64,000 bases of DNA from NCBI RefSeq assembly GCF_041146395.1, contig NC_090989.1, positions 217,776,843 through 217,840,842 on the forward strand. Reading direction: 5' to 3'. The notes under the pieces were generated by a model, which worked only from the letters and a program-made list of their open reading frames with translations, searched no databases and was not told the DNA's origin. Both the position numbers and the translations under genes were made by a program. The stretch comes from Eulemur rufifrons (taxonomy: Eukaryota > Chordata > Mammalia > Primates > Lemuridae). Below are positions 1 through 13,362 of this stretch, piece after piece (positions within the stretch are counted from its first letter, which is position 1; each line of letters starts with the position of its first letter).

Positions 1-1039
1 GAAAGAGGTCTTTAAATATAGAGAGAAGATGACATGTAGACTGCTCCCTAGAAATGCCCAGAAGGTGACAGGACTTCCTAGAAAGAACCTCATGGGAAAC
101 GATAATGACTAATCTTCTAGGCTGGAGCTCCCAGACTTACCAAAGCTCACCATGCACCAAGCACAACCCAAAAGCACTAGGGCCAGCAGATCTGAAGAGA
201 CCATGTAGTCTGGGACAATGGTGTTATACAGAGCCACTGTGTACAGAAGAGAGATGACCAAAGGAAGTTTACCAACATCTTGACAATGCCTAAGACTACA
301 GAACTTGGGGTGGGGGCCATGCTTGGGTGAGGTTGAATTGCATGCCCAAGGTTGGGGGCTCCAAATTGAAATCAAGTTGATTTCCAGAAAAAAAAATTTA
401 AATGCAGTATTTACTGGATTTCTGAGTGAGTTAGCTGCAATTCCTATCACTGAGATATGATAACCTGTATCAAGACCAGTGGGATGTATTTGCAATGAGC
501 AGCCTTGCAGAGGAGAAAATGTCACGGACCGAGCAACCTGGATCCTGAGAACTAGATGAGAATAGCAGGAAAGGAAACGCCCTGATTTTGTGGGGAGGGT
601 GAGAAAGGCTTTGACTAGGTAAGAACTTCTGGCTGCTTCTTTTAACAGAGTGTACAATTCAGTCATTCTATTCTGTAATTTCAGAGCCTGGCACTTAATA
701 GGCACATTTTAAACAATTAATTCATTCTAATTTTTAGTTACTGGTATAATTGTTCATTTAAGTTATGCTACTATATTAAGAACTATCTCAGGAATAAATT
801 TCCTATGTTTATAACCGTAGCTACTTTAGCCAGCCTGGTTTTTGGCATCCTATATCTTTCATTGTCAACTGAAAACACACATCTCATAATTAAAGAGAAG
901 CACCAGCTAACATCCCCAGTAAAGATAAGTAACTTGCAAATGCATTAGTAAAGTTTCTCTTTAGGCTTTTACTATAAAGAATAATGACTTGAGCAGTGAA
1001 TAATTCAGATAAATTAGGAATAGTAAACATTTCCATTCT
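1..1039. other. Unassigned sequence with the long minus-strand frame 109-705
   Basis: No repeat family is recognised with confidence. A 198-codon minus-strand frame crosses it, but it has no domain, no splice support and unbiased composition, so I do not call a gene. Confidence 0.4.
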
Positions 1040-2960
1040 ATGCTCTAAAATTAACCCCCAAAACATCAATGTGAATAAGAAACAGAAGCACAAGCACAAT
1101 CTCCATTTTTATAAAACCAGAAGACATATCAAACCCAGAACCACAATATATTAAAATGGAAAAATGATGGAGAAATGGAACAACCATACAGCCAAGGAAC
1201 AAAACCAACATATATAAACAATCCTCAAGAATTAGAGACACCTGGTAAAGCAGACAGCAGCCTGCACAAAAAGGGATTATTTGAAAGTTGATATACAAAG
1301 CAATTAGACCCCAGGTCATTGCCACACTTAGCAGGTGAACATCCCTCCAATCCCTGAGGGAGATGGGCAGCACAGTCTGGAGAAAAATGAGTGAGAGAAT
1401 ACAGAAGTGAGGTCACCAGGGTACTAATGAGGCTCCAAACTAAAACCAGGCACTAATTTGAAAGTTTATATGCTGAACAGAGAGATCTCCCCTAAGCCTT
1501 CTTTCCCTGACCATTTCCAAAACTCTAACAGTCCAGTCTTTATCCCTCAAATAGTAGAATGAAGGAAATTTTCCTGGTAAAATTGAACCACTTCAGAATA
1601 AAGACAGTGAGAAATTAACATGTGAGGGTTTCCAACCAAAAAACTGGATAATCATCTGATGGTCCTAGGAGGCCCATCAGTTGACAATATCAATGCACAG
1701 TGGCTTTCATAAGCTTTTAGCCACCATTATTAAACGCAAATGGATAGCCATGGATTATTAGAAGCAAATGAACAATGTCTCCAATATAAAAGGCAGAGGG
1801 AAAACAAATATTAATAGGGAATTTGGAGAAAACAATTCAGAAAATAGGAAAAAACTTTAAAGTAAAAATATCTATATTATCATCACAGGGAAAATAAAAG
1901 GTATTACATTCGTGAAAAAAATAAGATGCTATTTTTATAAATGATCAATTAGAAAAAGGAAAGAACTTTCAGTAATTAAAAAATACGATAGTCAAAATAG
2001 AAATGTCAGTGAAATGGTAGGAAGGTATAGACAAGGAACTCTCCTAGAAAGCAATAACAAAAAGAGGGAAAATAGAACAAAAATAAGAAAATTAGAACAT
2101 CAGTGCAGGAAGTCCATCATATCCATACAGTATAAGTTGAAGAAAAAAACAACACAGGAAAATTTCCCAGTGAAATTTGATTAAAAGGATCCACCAAGTG
2201 CCCAGACCAATAAATGGAAAAGAGAAACACTAAGGCAAATATTGTGAAATTTCAGAACCAGGAATAAGAAAAAAATTCTAAAAATATCCAGGGGAAGGGG
2301 GAAAAGTTCACAAAGGATCAGGAATCTGCATTATGTTGCATATCTCAGCAGCAGCTTTGGAAGCCAGGAAACTAGGGAGCAATTTTGAAGAAAAAATTAG
2401 TTTCTACCTAAAATGCTATACCTAGGCAAGCTATCAATTAAGTATGAAGGTAGAATAAAAATTCATCAGGTTTACAAGGTTTCAAAACTATCCCTTCCCT
2501 TGAACCTTTTCTAAGGAAAAGAGAGAGAGATTATTATCTCCAGGAAAACCAAAAGGTTATAGTAGAAAGAAAGTATAATCACTTGGCTCACTTGAATCTA
2601 GATTTAACCAAACTACATGAAATAATGGGTGGATAAAAAAAGGAAATCTAAAACTTTAATCTTCCTTAATAGGAAGTCAATAAATGTCCAGAACTGAAGA
2701 CCAAAGATTTAGACATATGTATATATCATTTGAAAATGTGAAGATAAATACAAAAGACATAGCTTAAAAATATAGGTGGATGTCTCTGGGATATAGAACA
2801 GCAACGGTCAGGGGGACAGGTTAAAATGGAAATAAAATAAAAATAAAAACAATAAAATAAAATAGAAGTCTTTTGGAATTTTATAAGATTTTTAGCATTA
2901 TGTATGCATTCTTTTCATAAAAATATAAATTAAATTTTTAAAGACACCTTATTCCAAGAC
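1040..2960 (+). mobile_element. Old L1/HAL1-like LINE remnant
   Basis: The A-rich plus strand has LINE phrases such as 'gatccaccaagtgcccagac', 'aaaatatccaggggaagggg', 'gggagcaattttgaag', 'ctatacctaggcaagctatc' and 'ctccaggaaaaccaaaagg'. The order suggests a single old element of the HAL1 or L1M group. No open frame remains. A diverged relative lies at 25.74-27.02 kb. The family name is uncertain, and the part before about 1.8 kb is the least secure. Confidence 0.4.
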
Positions 2961-4359
2961 TTCGGGTTAGGACCTTCATAAGAAATGTAATAACATGAAT
3001 AAAATTCAAACTCACAGCACTTAGAAAACTTAAACACATTTTCCTCTAATCATGAGTACTACTGACTTTCTTCTTCTTGAAAGAAAATCAATGATTCCTC
3101 TTAAATGAGGGAAGTCATGAAATTGCTTCTTTACTGCTGCAGTAAACATCGGCACGCCTGATGATCAGCTAAGTACTTTGTTAATGTTTTTATTATTCTA
3201 AAAAGAAAACCATGATTGGGGAGCTTCTGAACATTTTGGAAGATCTTTGGGGCTACCCTGTTTGAAAAAACTACCAGAATATATCCGTTAGTAACTTCAA
3301 TATAAAGCAATTATCCAATCATTGCTTTGAGAGAAAAATGGGAGGACATCTTATTAATACATCTAAATGCAAACAGTACTGTTCACTGTTGAGTTTAGTC
3401 ATGTAAACTTCAGATTTGTATAATTGGACTATGCCTTTGAGGAAGGATGATAAATGGATTTTCCAGAGAAAAGAATATTATTATTATTATTATATACAAG
3501 TTTCTCCCTACTCCCCTCCCCTCAATCAAACACATGCAAAATCACATTGAGTTATTTAAGACTACATGACCAACACTTCAAAAACTGTGCTGTGGACTAT
3601 TGTGATTACTCAAGCTGGAGCAGAAAGTCTGTACTGGACCATGATTTAAGGTAGTTAAGGAAGATGGCTATGTCTATATTTGGAGCAAATTAGAAGAAAA
3701 GAGCTGATCCTGGACACAGAAAGCTAATGCTAGAACAGCTCTTGATCTAGCATCATGAGGAATGACTGCGGGACCAGAGTTATGGCAGAATGGGGCCACA
3801 ACCACCATGACAACCCCTCCCAAGGATGTAATCTTGCATGATATCCTGGATCACCCGGTCTTGGGGGTTACACTGTGTCCCAGCAGAAGCAGAAGTAGCA
3901 GCAAAGAAACTGGGCTTTTTAGTGGCCTGAACAATTTATTAATGGTGTTCTGAACTGACCCCTTTGGACCTAGTAGGTAAACCTGGGATTCTGGGAAATA
4001 TCAGAGAAGAGACCCTCTAGAGAAAAATGAACATCTCATATGTTGTGTTAGGGACACAATGCCATATTCATTTAAGTTGGAAATATTAATATGTTGTGGC
4101 CTTATTATATCCTAAGCTGATGAGATGGACATATATAGCAGTTTGTTTTGTACTGATGTTACAGATTGGGGAGCAGGTATGCAGGGGGAGTATTTTTTTA
4201 AGAACACCTTTAATTCAACCACTCAGAATCACTCACTGTCAGTATTTTGGAATATATACTTTCAGAAATGTTCCTTTGTAAACGTACAAATGCAGACATG
4301 ATACAGAGTTAGTCCCCCCAAAATTAGATCATAGTAGGCAAACTGTTTTGTAATTTTTT
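2961..4359. other. Unassigned sequence
   Basis: I recognise no gene or repeat except a short (ATT)n run at 3476-3494. Small frames at 3454-3654, 3762-3953 and 4096-4281 look accidental. Confidence 0.4.
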
Positions 4360-4560
4360 TTCCTGTTAAAAAATAACGTGAATAACTCTCCATATGATAT
4401 ATACATCCACATCATTTATAATAATTGAATTATATTCTATTCAATTGATGTACCAAAATTTTTAATCATTCCACATTAATGAATAATTTGAATATCTTCA
4501 ATTTTTAAATATTGTAAATAGCATTGTATGGAACATCCATTATGTCCATTCCTTTATATC
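4360..4560 (-). mobile_element. L1-derived fragment
   Basis: Reads 'attgaattatattctattc', 'ttgatgtaccaaaattttta' and 'gtaaatagcattgtatggaac'. This matches the reverse complement of the L1 segment normally containing 'caacccaaatgtccatcaa'. It is very diverged. Confidence 0.4.
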
Positions 4561-6596
4561 ACTAACCTCATTATCTCTCTCAGAACTGTTGCAATGGTTT
4601 CATAAAAAACATCATTGGTTCTTTCAGAATGATTCTCTACTCAATAACAGCCTCTCTAAACCAGTTTTCACTGTGAGATAATGTCCAGGTTACAAACATG
4701 ACAGAATTCTTCATGATCTAGACTCTGCTGATATTCTTTGTAATGTGCCTTAGAGTGCCATATTCTTTTTACAACCTGATATGAAAATCGATCTCTGTTT
4801 AGAGAGGGCTACCCTCTCCAACATTTGAGCAACTATGGTGTTCAGTCACAGAAAGCATCCATTAGTTATACAAACTCACAGCACTGCTCACCAGAGCCAT
4901 CCCTAAATGTGCAGGGCCCTGGACTATATTTGGTTTTAAAATGTATTGAAAATGCATGAGTCCATGTGAGATATAGTAATTGCCAATCAAGAACAATGGA
5001 TAAAGAAAGGTGCATAGAGTTCACCTATTGTCCACTCAGTGCATGTGAAGATTCTTCAGAGTGCCTGGGTACCATGTCTTTCTGTTCAGGCCCATCTCTC
5101 CTCCTTTTTTTTTAATTGTCAAATATGTCATGACTAGAAAATGTCATATCTCCCACCATGAGCAAAAGTAGCCACATACTTGTTCACAATGCCCTAGTTA
5201 TTCAGAATCTCTTTGCATTGAAATAACATGGATGTTCCTGTCTTTGCAGTTCCCTAATGTCATTTATTTAGTGCCAGTTATATCATTACTCACAATGCTG
5301 CATCATCCATCAAATTGCTCATGGAGCTGGCTTCTAATGATTCTCTCAAAGCTTGTTGCTGTGCGTCCGTGAAGACCATAAATGCAAGATTTACCCACAG
5401 TAATAAAGGAAAATGTGGACAATAATTTTTTTGGCCATGTAAAATTTATCATTCAAAATTTGATAGCATAAATACAGAACAACACATCTTCCAACCACAT
5501 CTTCCCTTTAATCACTGCTTTCTTAGAATGTGGACTCTTTCCATATTAGCCACACACCTGCCTTCCACACACTGCCACCAGTGAGGAAGCTAGGTGGGGG
5601 CCCCTGGGTGCTGTAAGAGGTGTGGTCCCACTCACAAAGATGATTTCATTCCTGTCTGACACAGCTTATGACCAACCTGAGAGAGCACAGTATCACCATA
5701 TTGATTGGTAGCAAAAGAAGACATGGGTTGGAAGGGCCCACTGGTGTCACAGAACAAAGATCTGCAAAGCCTATGGAGGACATAGGCACATCAATTCTGG
5801 AAGACTGACAAGTGGCATGGAGACTGCGGAATGGTGGAGTGACCACCCTGGATGCTAATGGAAGAGGGTGCCCAGGTAAAGGACACCTGCCCCCACCCCT
5901 GCCATAATCATGTGCTGTAGACTGGAAGAGGCACCATGGGTAAGCAAGAGAAGACACATGAGCCCACAGACATGGCTCAAGCCCAAGGTGGACCAGCAGA
6001 AGCCCAGACCCCAGAACTCATCCTGCGTCTGACATGATGAGAGTCATCCAAAGGCAGTGTGTCAGCATCATTCTGGTGGTCTCATCTCATATGATCCCAC
6101 AAAAACATACTTCAGCAGGAGCAATCCACTGCCCTCCTGGAACCAGCCCAGCCACAGGGCCTCAGGGTAACCCCACAGGCACAGCTCTGGAAATCATTAG
6201 GGTATCTCATCAATCCACATGCACTGTAGCCCTGGCTAGTCCCAACCATCCAAGGGAGTCTTAAAACTTTTGATAAAGGAACTCCAAAGCATGGGGCCCT
6301 CTGAGGCCTAGGATCCAGACAGATGTCCTGTCTGCCCAGGTCTAAGGTAATTACCATTGTTCACATTCTACTACATATCTTATTCATTTCACAGTCTTTA
6401 GTTGAGTACCTTTTTTAATTAAAAAGATATAGTTCTGCTTTCGGTTTAAAATAATTTTTGTCTCTGTTTGTAAGTTTGCTTTTCTCTTAAGTTTGCCTAG
6501 TGACCCATAGATGAATCAAGCACAGCTAGTTATCTAATCAGGAGTACTGATATAAATATTTGTCCAAAATTTGAAATTAAAAATTCAGTTTCTCAA
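4561..6596. other. Unassigned sequence with a GC-richer block at 5550-6360
   Basis: I found no recognisable repeat. 5550-6360 is clearly less AT-rich than its flanks and has overlapping short frames on both strands, none with a known domain. It could be an old retroelement or processed fragment that I cannot name. Confidence 0.35.
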
Positions 6597-7178
6597 AAAG
6601 TCAAACATAGAATTACCATACAACCCAGCAGTTTCACTCATAGGTATACACCCAAAAGAATGGAAAAGAGCTACTCAAACAAGTACATGTACATGTATGT
6701 TCATAGCAGCATTATTCACAATAGCCAAAAGGTAGAGACAACACAAATGTGCATCAGTGGATGAATAGATGAATGGTGGTATATACACACAAAGGAATAT
6801 TACTCAACCATAAAAGGAATAAAGTACTGATATATGTTACAACATGAACGAAACTCAAAAACATGATGCTAAGTGAAAGAGGCCAGACACAAAAGGACAA
6901 ATATTGTACGATTCCAGTTATATAAAATATCCAAAATAGGTAAACCCATAGAGACACAATGCAGATTGGTGGTTGCCAGGGGCAGGGAGGAGGAGGAAAT
7001 GGAAAGTAACCACTTAACAGGTAGGAGATTCCCTTTAGGGTGATGAAAATATTTTGGAACTAAGCAGAGGTGATGGTTGCACAACATTGTGAATATACTA
7101 ACTGCCACTGAATTGCTCACCTTAAATTGGCTAATTTTATATTATGTGAATTTCACATCAATTTTTTTAAAAAGATCT
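6597..7178 (+). mobile_element. L1 3' end (ORF2 C-terminus and 3' UTR)
   Basis: This is a classic L1 sequence: 'agaattaccatacaaccc', 'tatacacccaaaagaatgg', 'tcatagcagcattattcac', 'aatagccaaaaggtagagac', 'atgcatcagtggatgaat'-like text, 'gaatattactcaaccataaa', then 3' UTR 'ggttgccaggggcaggg' and 'ggtgatggttgcacaac'. It ends in an A-rich stretch. Multiple stops show it is dead. Confidence 0.9.
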
Positions 7179-9600
7179 CAGCCATTAAGATACTTACTCT
7201 CAACATATAGTTGATATTAAGTTATACTCAAACATAAAATCAAGTAAACTGTGATGATTTATGATCACATTTATGATTATTATTTCTCATGGAACAAAAT
7301 ACTACTGAGAAAAGACCCCAAAATATATCCATTTAGGATGGTTTTCAAAGAAAAGAAATAATGTTGAGGGGGAAAGTTGCTGAAAAAAAATTATAGGAAA
7401 AATGAGCTGGAAAGAAAGAAAGGAATTATATTTGCTTCTTTAGGAAAATGATCTTTTTTTATCAAGAATTTTTATATATCAGAAAAAAGTAGCACACATC
7501 CACAGTTGACCTTGGAAATGATAGAACAATCAGAAACCCATTTCATAACCAGAACACTGAAAATATTACTTTAGCATGGTGGTCTTCCACAAAGATAGTT
7601 GCTGTCTGTTCAACAATTATATTACCACCAAAGATACAAAGGCAAGTGCAACCTAAAAATGTACAGTGTTCTTTTGTACAATGTTGAAAAAGATAGAATT
7701 TCACTGGAAAGATGAAGTAGGCAATATGATTCATATGTGAGTTCAATCTTATTACAACCATTACCTTCTAAGTGAAGATATAATGTAAATAAGGCTGTAT
7801 TTCTCTTTAGACTGTTCTTATCAATTGCAGATATTAAAATGATTATTTTAAGCTGTTATAGGCCATAGGCAAAATCAAACAGGTAGGAACTATAAAGCTT
7901 TGTAAAACAAAACATATAAGTAGCCAAACTGAGCTTATCAACCCCTGCCAGATAAAAAAGAATGATCACCAGTCAAGAAATACACACATTAACGCTGAAG
8001 GAAAGAACATTTGCATTTCTATAATGTGAAATTACTCCTGCACTAAAAGATCTTGTTGTCGAACAAATTTAATGTATTTCTCCCAAAAACAATTTTTAAA
8101 AAGTACTTCAATGCTGGAATATCTTTGGCACAAGAAAATGAAACAAAAAAATCATCTACTTTCACAGTATAATAAATTTTTAGGAGTAATTGTTTCTTCA
8201 ACAGAGATAAAAAGCTCTACTATTAATGTGCATGATTTTCTAGATAATATTAAAAGCAATGCAATTACAGTTATGGTAATTGATATGGTTTTTACCTGAT
8301 AATGATCACGGGTCAAGAGTTCAAAACATAAAGCAGAACACGTTTTGTACTTTTTAAAGTCAAGTGAGCAATTTGAAGCTTGATTTTCCTATGACAGACA
8401 GTGGACTCTCTCTGCCCTGACTGCTTGAGGTAGAAGTGGAGACAGAGTGTTGCTTAGAAATCCCATGTCCTTTCTTCTTTCATTAACACTCTTATCTCCC
8501 CCAAACCAGAACTGTTCTTTCCTTAGGAAAAGAGTATAATTCTCAGTTATCTGGGCAAATGAGAGTCATGCATAACAAGGATAAGTCAATTTCACAGTTA
8601 ATCTCAAACCCCAGTTTCAGCCCGTTTTACTAGTGTCCTAGGCTTACTTAATATATTGACTAAACAGAATCCATAGGTCAACATAAGTAAGTAAATAGCC
8701 TTTTAATTCATTCAGAGTGACGACACCTTATAAGATTGTGGAGACCTCTCCAGGTCCCATGGTGCCATTTTGTTCCTGCTGCTACTGCACCCTTTGACTT
8801 ACACAGTCAAGAGTGGACAGCAAGTCCCCTTTCTGACAGGAGAGGTGGAAGGCAGCACGATTTTATTAGACCATTTGGGTTGTTCATTTGTTTGGGTACT
8901 TAGGAACCAAATTCAGTGGAGCCAGACAATTTACTCAGGTGGAAGAAATGAGGAGAAAGATCATTACCTTTAATGTGGCAGATACAGGAAACTCTAAGGA
9001 AAAATGGAATCTCAAAAGGAAGTCAATTTTTCAATAACCTGGAGATCACAGTTGAATGTGCTTATGACAGTACATAAGATCACTTTTGAACCTTTAATGG
9101 CGCTATGTGATCCTTTCTCTGAACCAGAAACAAAAATATGTGGCCTTACCAAATTTAAACACTGGCGTATTTAAAAATCAGTGAGTGTACAGGAAAATGC
9201 TAACAGTATTATTAGCCAAGTTTATCATGGGGTGCTGAAAGTTTGAGATATTCTATAATTATTTATATTTTTAATTTTCCCCAAATAAACATATATTGCC
9301 TTTATATTAAGAAAAAATCAATAATAATTTCCTTCTTAATTTTAAAAATTAATAGCGTATACTCTCATTGAGCTAGAATTTCTAAGTGGTTTTCAAACTG
9401 TCTCCTCTAGGGAAGAGGCAGAGTACACAGATATTCAGGCTCTTTGCCCAAACTTCAGTGTTATTTTGTTTATTAAATTTTCACGTATTTCTTGTTTAAA
9501 AAATTGTTTCACTGCTTTAAAAAAAACAGTTGGAAGTCATTAATCTATTGCAGATAGTTTCTGAGAATTTATTATTGTGTTAAGATGATTGAGCCACATA
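7179..9600. other. Unassigned AT-rich sequence
   Basis: I see no gene and no confident repeat. Small frames at 7543-7761, 8072-8299 and 8770-8973 have no splice or domain support. Confidence 0.4.
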
Positions 9601-9630
9601 GAGGTTGTGATTTTCTATTATTTATTTATA

Positions 9631-9664
9631 CACACACACACACACACACACATACACACACACA
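9631..9664 (+). repeat. (CA)n microsatellite
   Basis: Alternating CA run with one T interruption, preceded by a short TA-rich lead. Likely length-polymorphic. Confidence 0.95.
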
Positions 9665-10509
9665 ACTTTCTGTTACTCACTGTTCTTTTTTTCTTCCATC
9701 AGTAAACCTCAGTCCTATCCTGTTTTTTTTTTTTTAATTCTTACTCACCTTGATTCTACATCCCAAAAACTCAGAAGTGAAGAAAGCAAGGACAGAACTT
9801 TCTGTAGAGGATAGGAGAGGGAGAATACTACATATATTTACACGTTACCTGTTCTTTGAGTATGTAGAGGTGGAGGGAGAAAATAGTTGTCAACTGAAAA
9901 GTTTTAGGGTGATTAAGAGATAGATAGGGAAAAAAGAATAGGTTTTTCTTGATGTTCTTTGAGAACCTCCATTTTTTTATTTCAGAATATTACGGGGGTG
10001 AGAACCTCCGTTGTGATTTGCTTGCAATCAATTACACTTTTTTGTCAGACTGCAGCTTCTTTGAACTTGCGCTTAATGGAGACTTGGCCTCATGGCGCTC
10101 TGGTTATAAACAGGTTCCAAGTATAACAGGTGATGGGAGCAATACATAGAGCACATTAATTACAAACATTACATAAAACCTCCAAAAATAAAAGAAAGTC
10201 TAAATGACCCTGGACATAAAATTATCTTTGTCTTCGCCATAAATCTTAAATGGCAGTAACAACTGGTGAGATTTCTTTCTTCTAAGGAATTTTCAGTATG
10301 CTTCTGAGTCTATGATGGTAGCACCAATATACAATGAGCATAGGAGTTCTCTGTTGTAAAATTTGAGGTATGCTACTCATATTTAGCATAACTTCCAATA
10401 TTCTTTTAGTATATTGACTCACACACGAGTGTACATGTGTGCACACACATGCACTTGTGGGCCAGGAGACAGGGAAATGTATCTATTAGGCCTGATTTGG
10501 GTCTTCAAA
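9665..10509. other. Unassigned sequence
   Basis: Contains an acceptor-like 'tttttttatttcag' before 9987 and a small frame at 9949-10149, but the matching donor is weak. I call no gene. Confidence 0.35.
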
Positions 10510-10519
10510 GACAACAACT

Positions 10520-10990
10520 GAACTAGTAAGGAAATTAATTTTATTCGCGCTCTGGCAATGGGGGAGCACCACAGACTGAAGGATCAGAGTGTCCCAGCAA
10601 GGTGGCTTTGTCTTATACTTTTACAGGTAGGTGTGGTCAAGTTATAGGTGAGGTTGCTTACAGTAGGGATCGATTTTGCAATCAGGAGAAGTCTCAGTCA
10701 ATCAGCTTAAAAGGAAATGTTTATCTCTGTGTCTAGCTAGTTTCAGGAGGACAAACAGTTCAGCTAATCGTTCTTAAGACAAAGCTTGGGACATTGGAGG
10801 GTCTGCGTTTGGCCTTGTCCCATGTAAACAAGGAATCATCCCTGAGTTCATGGAGTCGTGAGAAAGAGTCACGAGCAGACAGCAAGTCTTATCTAAGTCA
10901 CATGGGGAAGGGTGGTTCTTTGTGGCAAGCGGTTTCCCAGAACATGAAACCACTGCTGTTTTCAGAGCTCAGGTGATGTTCAATGTTGTC
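10520..10990 (-). mobile_element. Probable LTR, antisense
   Basis: The left end 'ggaaattaattttattcgcg' reads in reverse as an AATAAA-bearing end, followed by a block with the balanced composition typical of retroviral-type LTRs ('gtgtcccagcaaggtggc', 'catggggaagggtggttc'). There is no internal region. Family not identified. An unrelated unique block is the alternative. Confidence 0.35.
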
Positions 10991-11324
10991 AGGCATAATG
11001 ATCTGCGGAGGGAAAGAATTGGGCACCTGAGATTCTCACATAAAAAGCACAACTTCACAATATTACTGGTTCCTGAGGCTGGGCATGACTAATTAATCAT
11101 CATACGTAACACTTACCTGAGTTTAAAACTTGTGCATTTTGCTACTTGCAGAAGTTGAAAAAAATTTTAAATGAATTTCTTTCCACTGCTTGGTGATAGA
11201 ATCAATGTGATGAAAGCTGAGGGTACCTAACAGTCAAAATGGCATACTGCTGACCAAACTGTGTTATAAATGTCATGTTATCAAAAAAAAATAAGTAAAT
11301 AAAAACAAAAACTTTTAATGAAGC

Positions 11325-11530
11325 AGCATGGTACAGAGGAAAGAGCACAAATGGCTTTGGAGTTCAAATCCAAGGTCCATCATTTATTAGCAAGCTGACT
11401 TTGGGTGACTTGACCTCTTTATGTCTGACCTGGAAAAGAGGAGTAAGGCTTATTTGGAAAGAGTTCTAATGTTCAGGTAAAGCCCCAGGTAACATCTACC
11501 TGGAATGTGGTAGGTACTCAGCAATGGAGA
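11325..11530 (+). repeat. MIR SINE
   Basis: 'agcatggtacagaggaaaga', 'gctttggagttcaaatcc', 'tttattagcaagctgacttt', 'gggtgacttgacctcttta' and 'ggaatgtggtaggtactcag' follow the MIR consensus in order. Confidence 0.85.
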
Positions 11531-11595
11531 TGCACTCCCTGGCCGAGGCTGAGTGGTCCCACACTGTATCAATGAATGCCTCACTCAACTTGGGG

Positions 11596-11597
<2 letters not shown>

Positions 11598-11631
<34 letters not shown>
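11598..11631 (+). repeat. (TG)n microsatellite
   Basis: A nearly perfect TG run just downstream of the MIR. Confidence 0.95.
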
Positions 11632-11633
<2 letters not shown>

Positions 11634-11639
11634 CATAAG

Positions 11640-12987
11640 AACTTGAGTCTATGCACATTAAGTCAAACTCTCCCCAGCTAGTAAAACTGAAGATGTAAAC
11701 CTTGGAAACTATCAGTGGTCATATTTTCTGCCACATGGAGAAAGCCAGTCTGTGTCAAGAAAGAAGCATGAAGCTGACACCCAGAAAGAAGTCAAAGGGA
11801 AGGACTAAGAGTCTGAACAGTGTTCAAGTCCCTGGGCCCACTTATCCCTCTCTCTGGCTTCACCTTTCCCATAGCTTGGCCATGCTGAAGGCTGGGTTCC
11901 TGTCACTTATATCCCATAGTCTTAATTAATACAAGCAGTAATCGTTATTCTAATAATAGACAGGATGCCAGAAATAAAACAGGGACAGTAGAGAATAAAC
12001 GTTCTCTTCCCAATTTCATCTCTTAATTAATAATTTATTCCATCACTTATTCTCTGCTTTCAATTGTCTAACAGAAATCCAAGAATGTTAAATATAGGCA
12101 ATAAATATTTTCTCAAAAGATGCTTTTCCCCCACATATATTTGGCTTTACTTCATTGGAATTCATCTTCAAAGAGTAAATTTCATCTTGACTCTAGTTCT
12201 AATCTTCCTAGTGGAGCTTTTAAAGTAAGCTAATGGTTTTGATGTACATCCAGCTCAAGCTGAAGAGTATACTATTGTATAGGCTGTTTCATCTCGGAAA
12301 CACTTAAAGGAAATAATCTGATTATTTGCTTCATACAAATTGCTGCTCTGAAAATTAGTTTTTAATGTAGCAAATAAGAAAATACTTAATACTTCTTATC
12401 AGGCTTAGCCTTTTCAGATGTTCAAGGGACTCCAACACAATATTGACATGCAGCAAAACACTGCACTAGATGCAATAGAGAAATTCTAAACTATGCAAAC
12501 AAGAATACATTTATTTTGCCAGCCTGCATCCGGAGTTATTCTTAAGAATTGTTTTCAGGGACTTAGGAACCAAAAGATTCAGAGATAAGAGTGAGCTCCT
12601 AGTCCCATCTACGAAATAAATTCATTCTAATTATATATACTCTGGGTAGCAATAAACAGGTAAGGGCCAAAAACACCTTCAACAGTAATGTGTTTCATGG
12701 ATGGAATGAATTATGAGCTAAACCCACTTTTAAAAAAATTGTAGTCTGCATATACAGGATGCCAAAAGAACAACAGCAACAAAAACAAAACACAGATTTG
12801 TACCATTATGAACCCTTCTAATGCAGGATAAAATGCTCCTAAAATGAAAATACTTCTGTCAATGGTGGTACTTGGTTTTAAGAGTTTAAAGTTATTCAGA
12901 TTTGTACTTTGGGTTACCTTTTAAAACATATTTAAGTAAAATGTTTTATAGCTTTCAGAAAAATTAGCAGAGCATCAGTCAATAATT
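11640..12987. other. Unassigned AT-rich sequence
   Basis: I see no gene and no confident repeat. Confidence 0.4.
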
Positions 12988-13003
12988 AAAATAAAACATG
13001 TAA

Positions 13004-13150
13004 GCGGGGCAGGGTGGCTCATGCCTATAATCCTAGCACTCTTGGGAGGCCGAAGCAGGAGGATCACTTAAGGTCAGGAGTTCGAGACCAGCCTCAGCAA
13101 GAGTGAGACCCTGTTTCTACTAAAAATGGAAATAAATAAATAAATACAAT
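13004..13150 (+). mobile_element. Alu left monomer, strepsirrhine type
   Basis: 'ggggcagggtggctcatgcc' through 'cagcaagagtgagaccctg' and an A-rich tail, with no right arm. A 16-base direct repeat 'aaaataaaacatgtaa' flanks it at 12988-13003 and 13151-13166, so this is a complete monomer insertion, not a broken dimer. Confidence 0.9.
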
Positions 13151-13252
13151 AAAATAAAACATGTAAAATCAACACATATTATCTTCTTTGTCAAAAAGTA
13201 GTTACTGCTCTTATTCCTAATCAGAAGAAATCAAGCACATGTATACTGTATT

Positions 13253-13330
13253 AGCCAGCATTCTCCAGAGAAGCAGAACCAGTAGGCAATAGGATATGTG
13301 TGTGTATATGTATGTGTGTGTATATATGTG

Positions 13331-13362
<32 letters not shown>

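Noticed and set aside
109..705. 198-codon minus-strand open frame
   Set aside because: Composition is unbiased, no domain or signal is recognisable, and no splice sites or promoter support it. A frame of this length is expected by chance in 64 kb read six ways.
9631..9664. CA microsatellite as a regulatory Z-DNA element
   Set aside because: Dinucleotide runs like this are common and nothing nearby suggests a promoter.
9949..10149. Possible exon after 'tttttttatttcag'
   Set aside because: The acceptor looks fair, but the only donor candidate ('aacag|gttcca') is weak and the frame has no recognisable domain.
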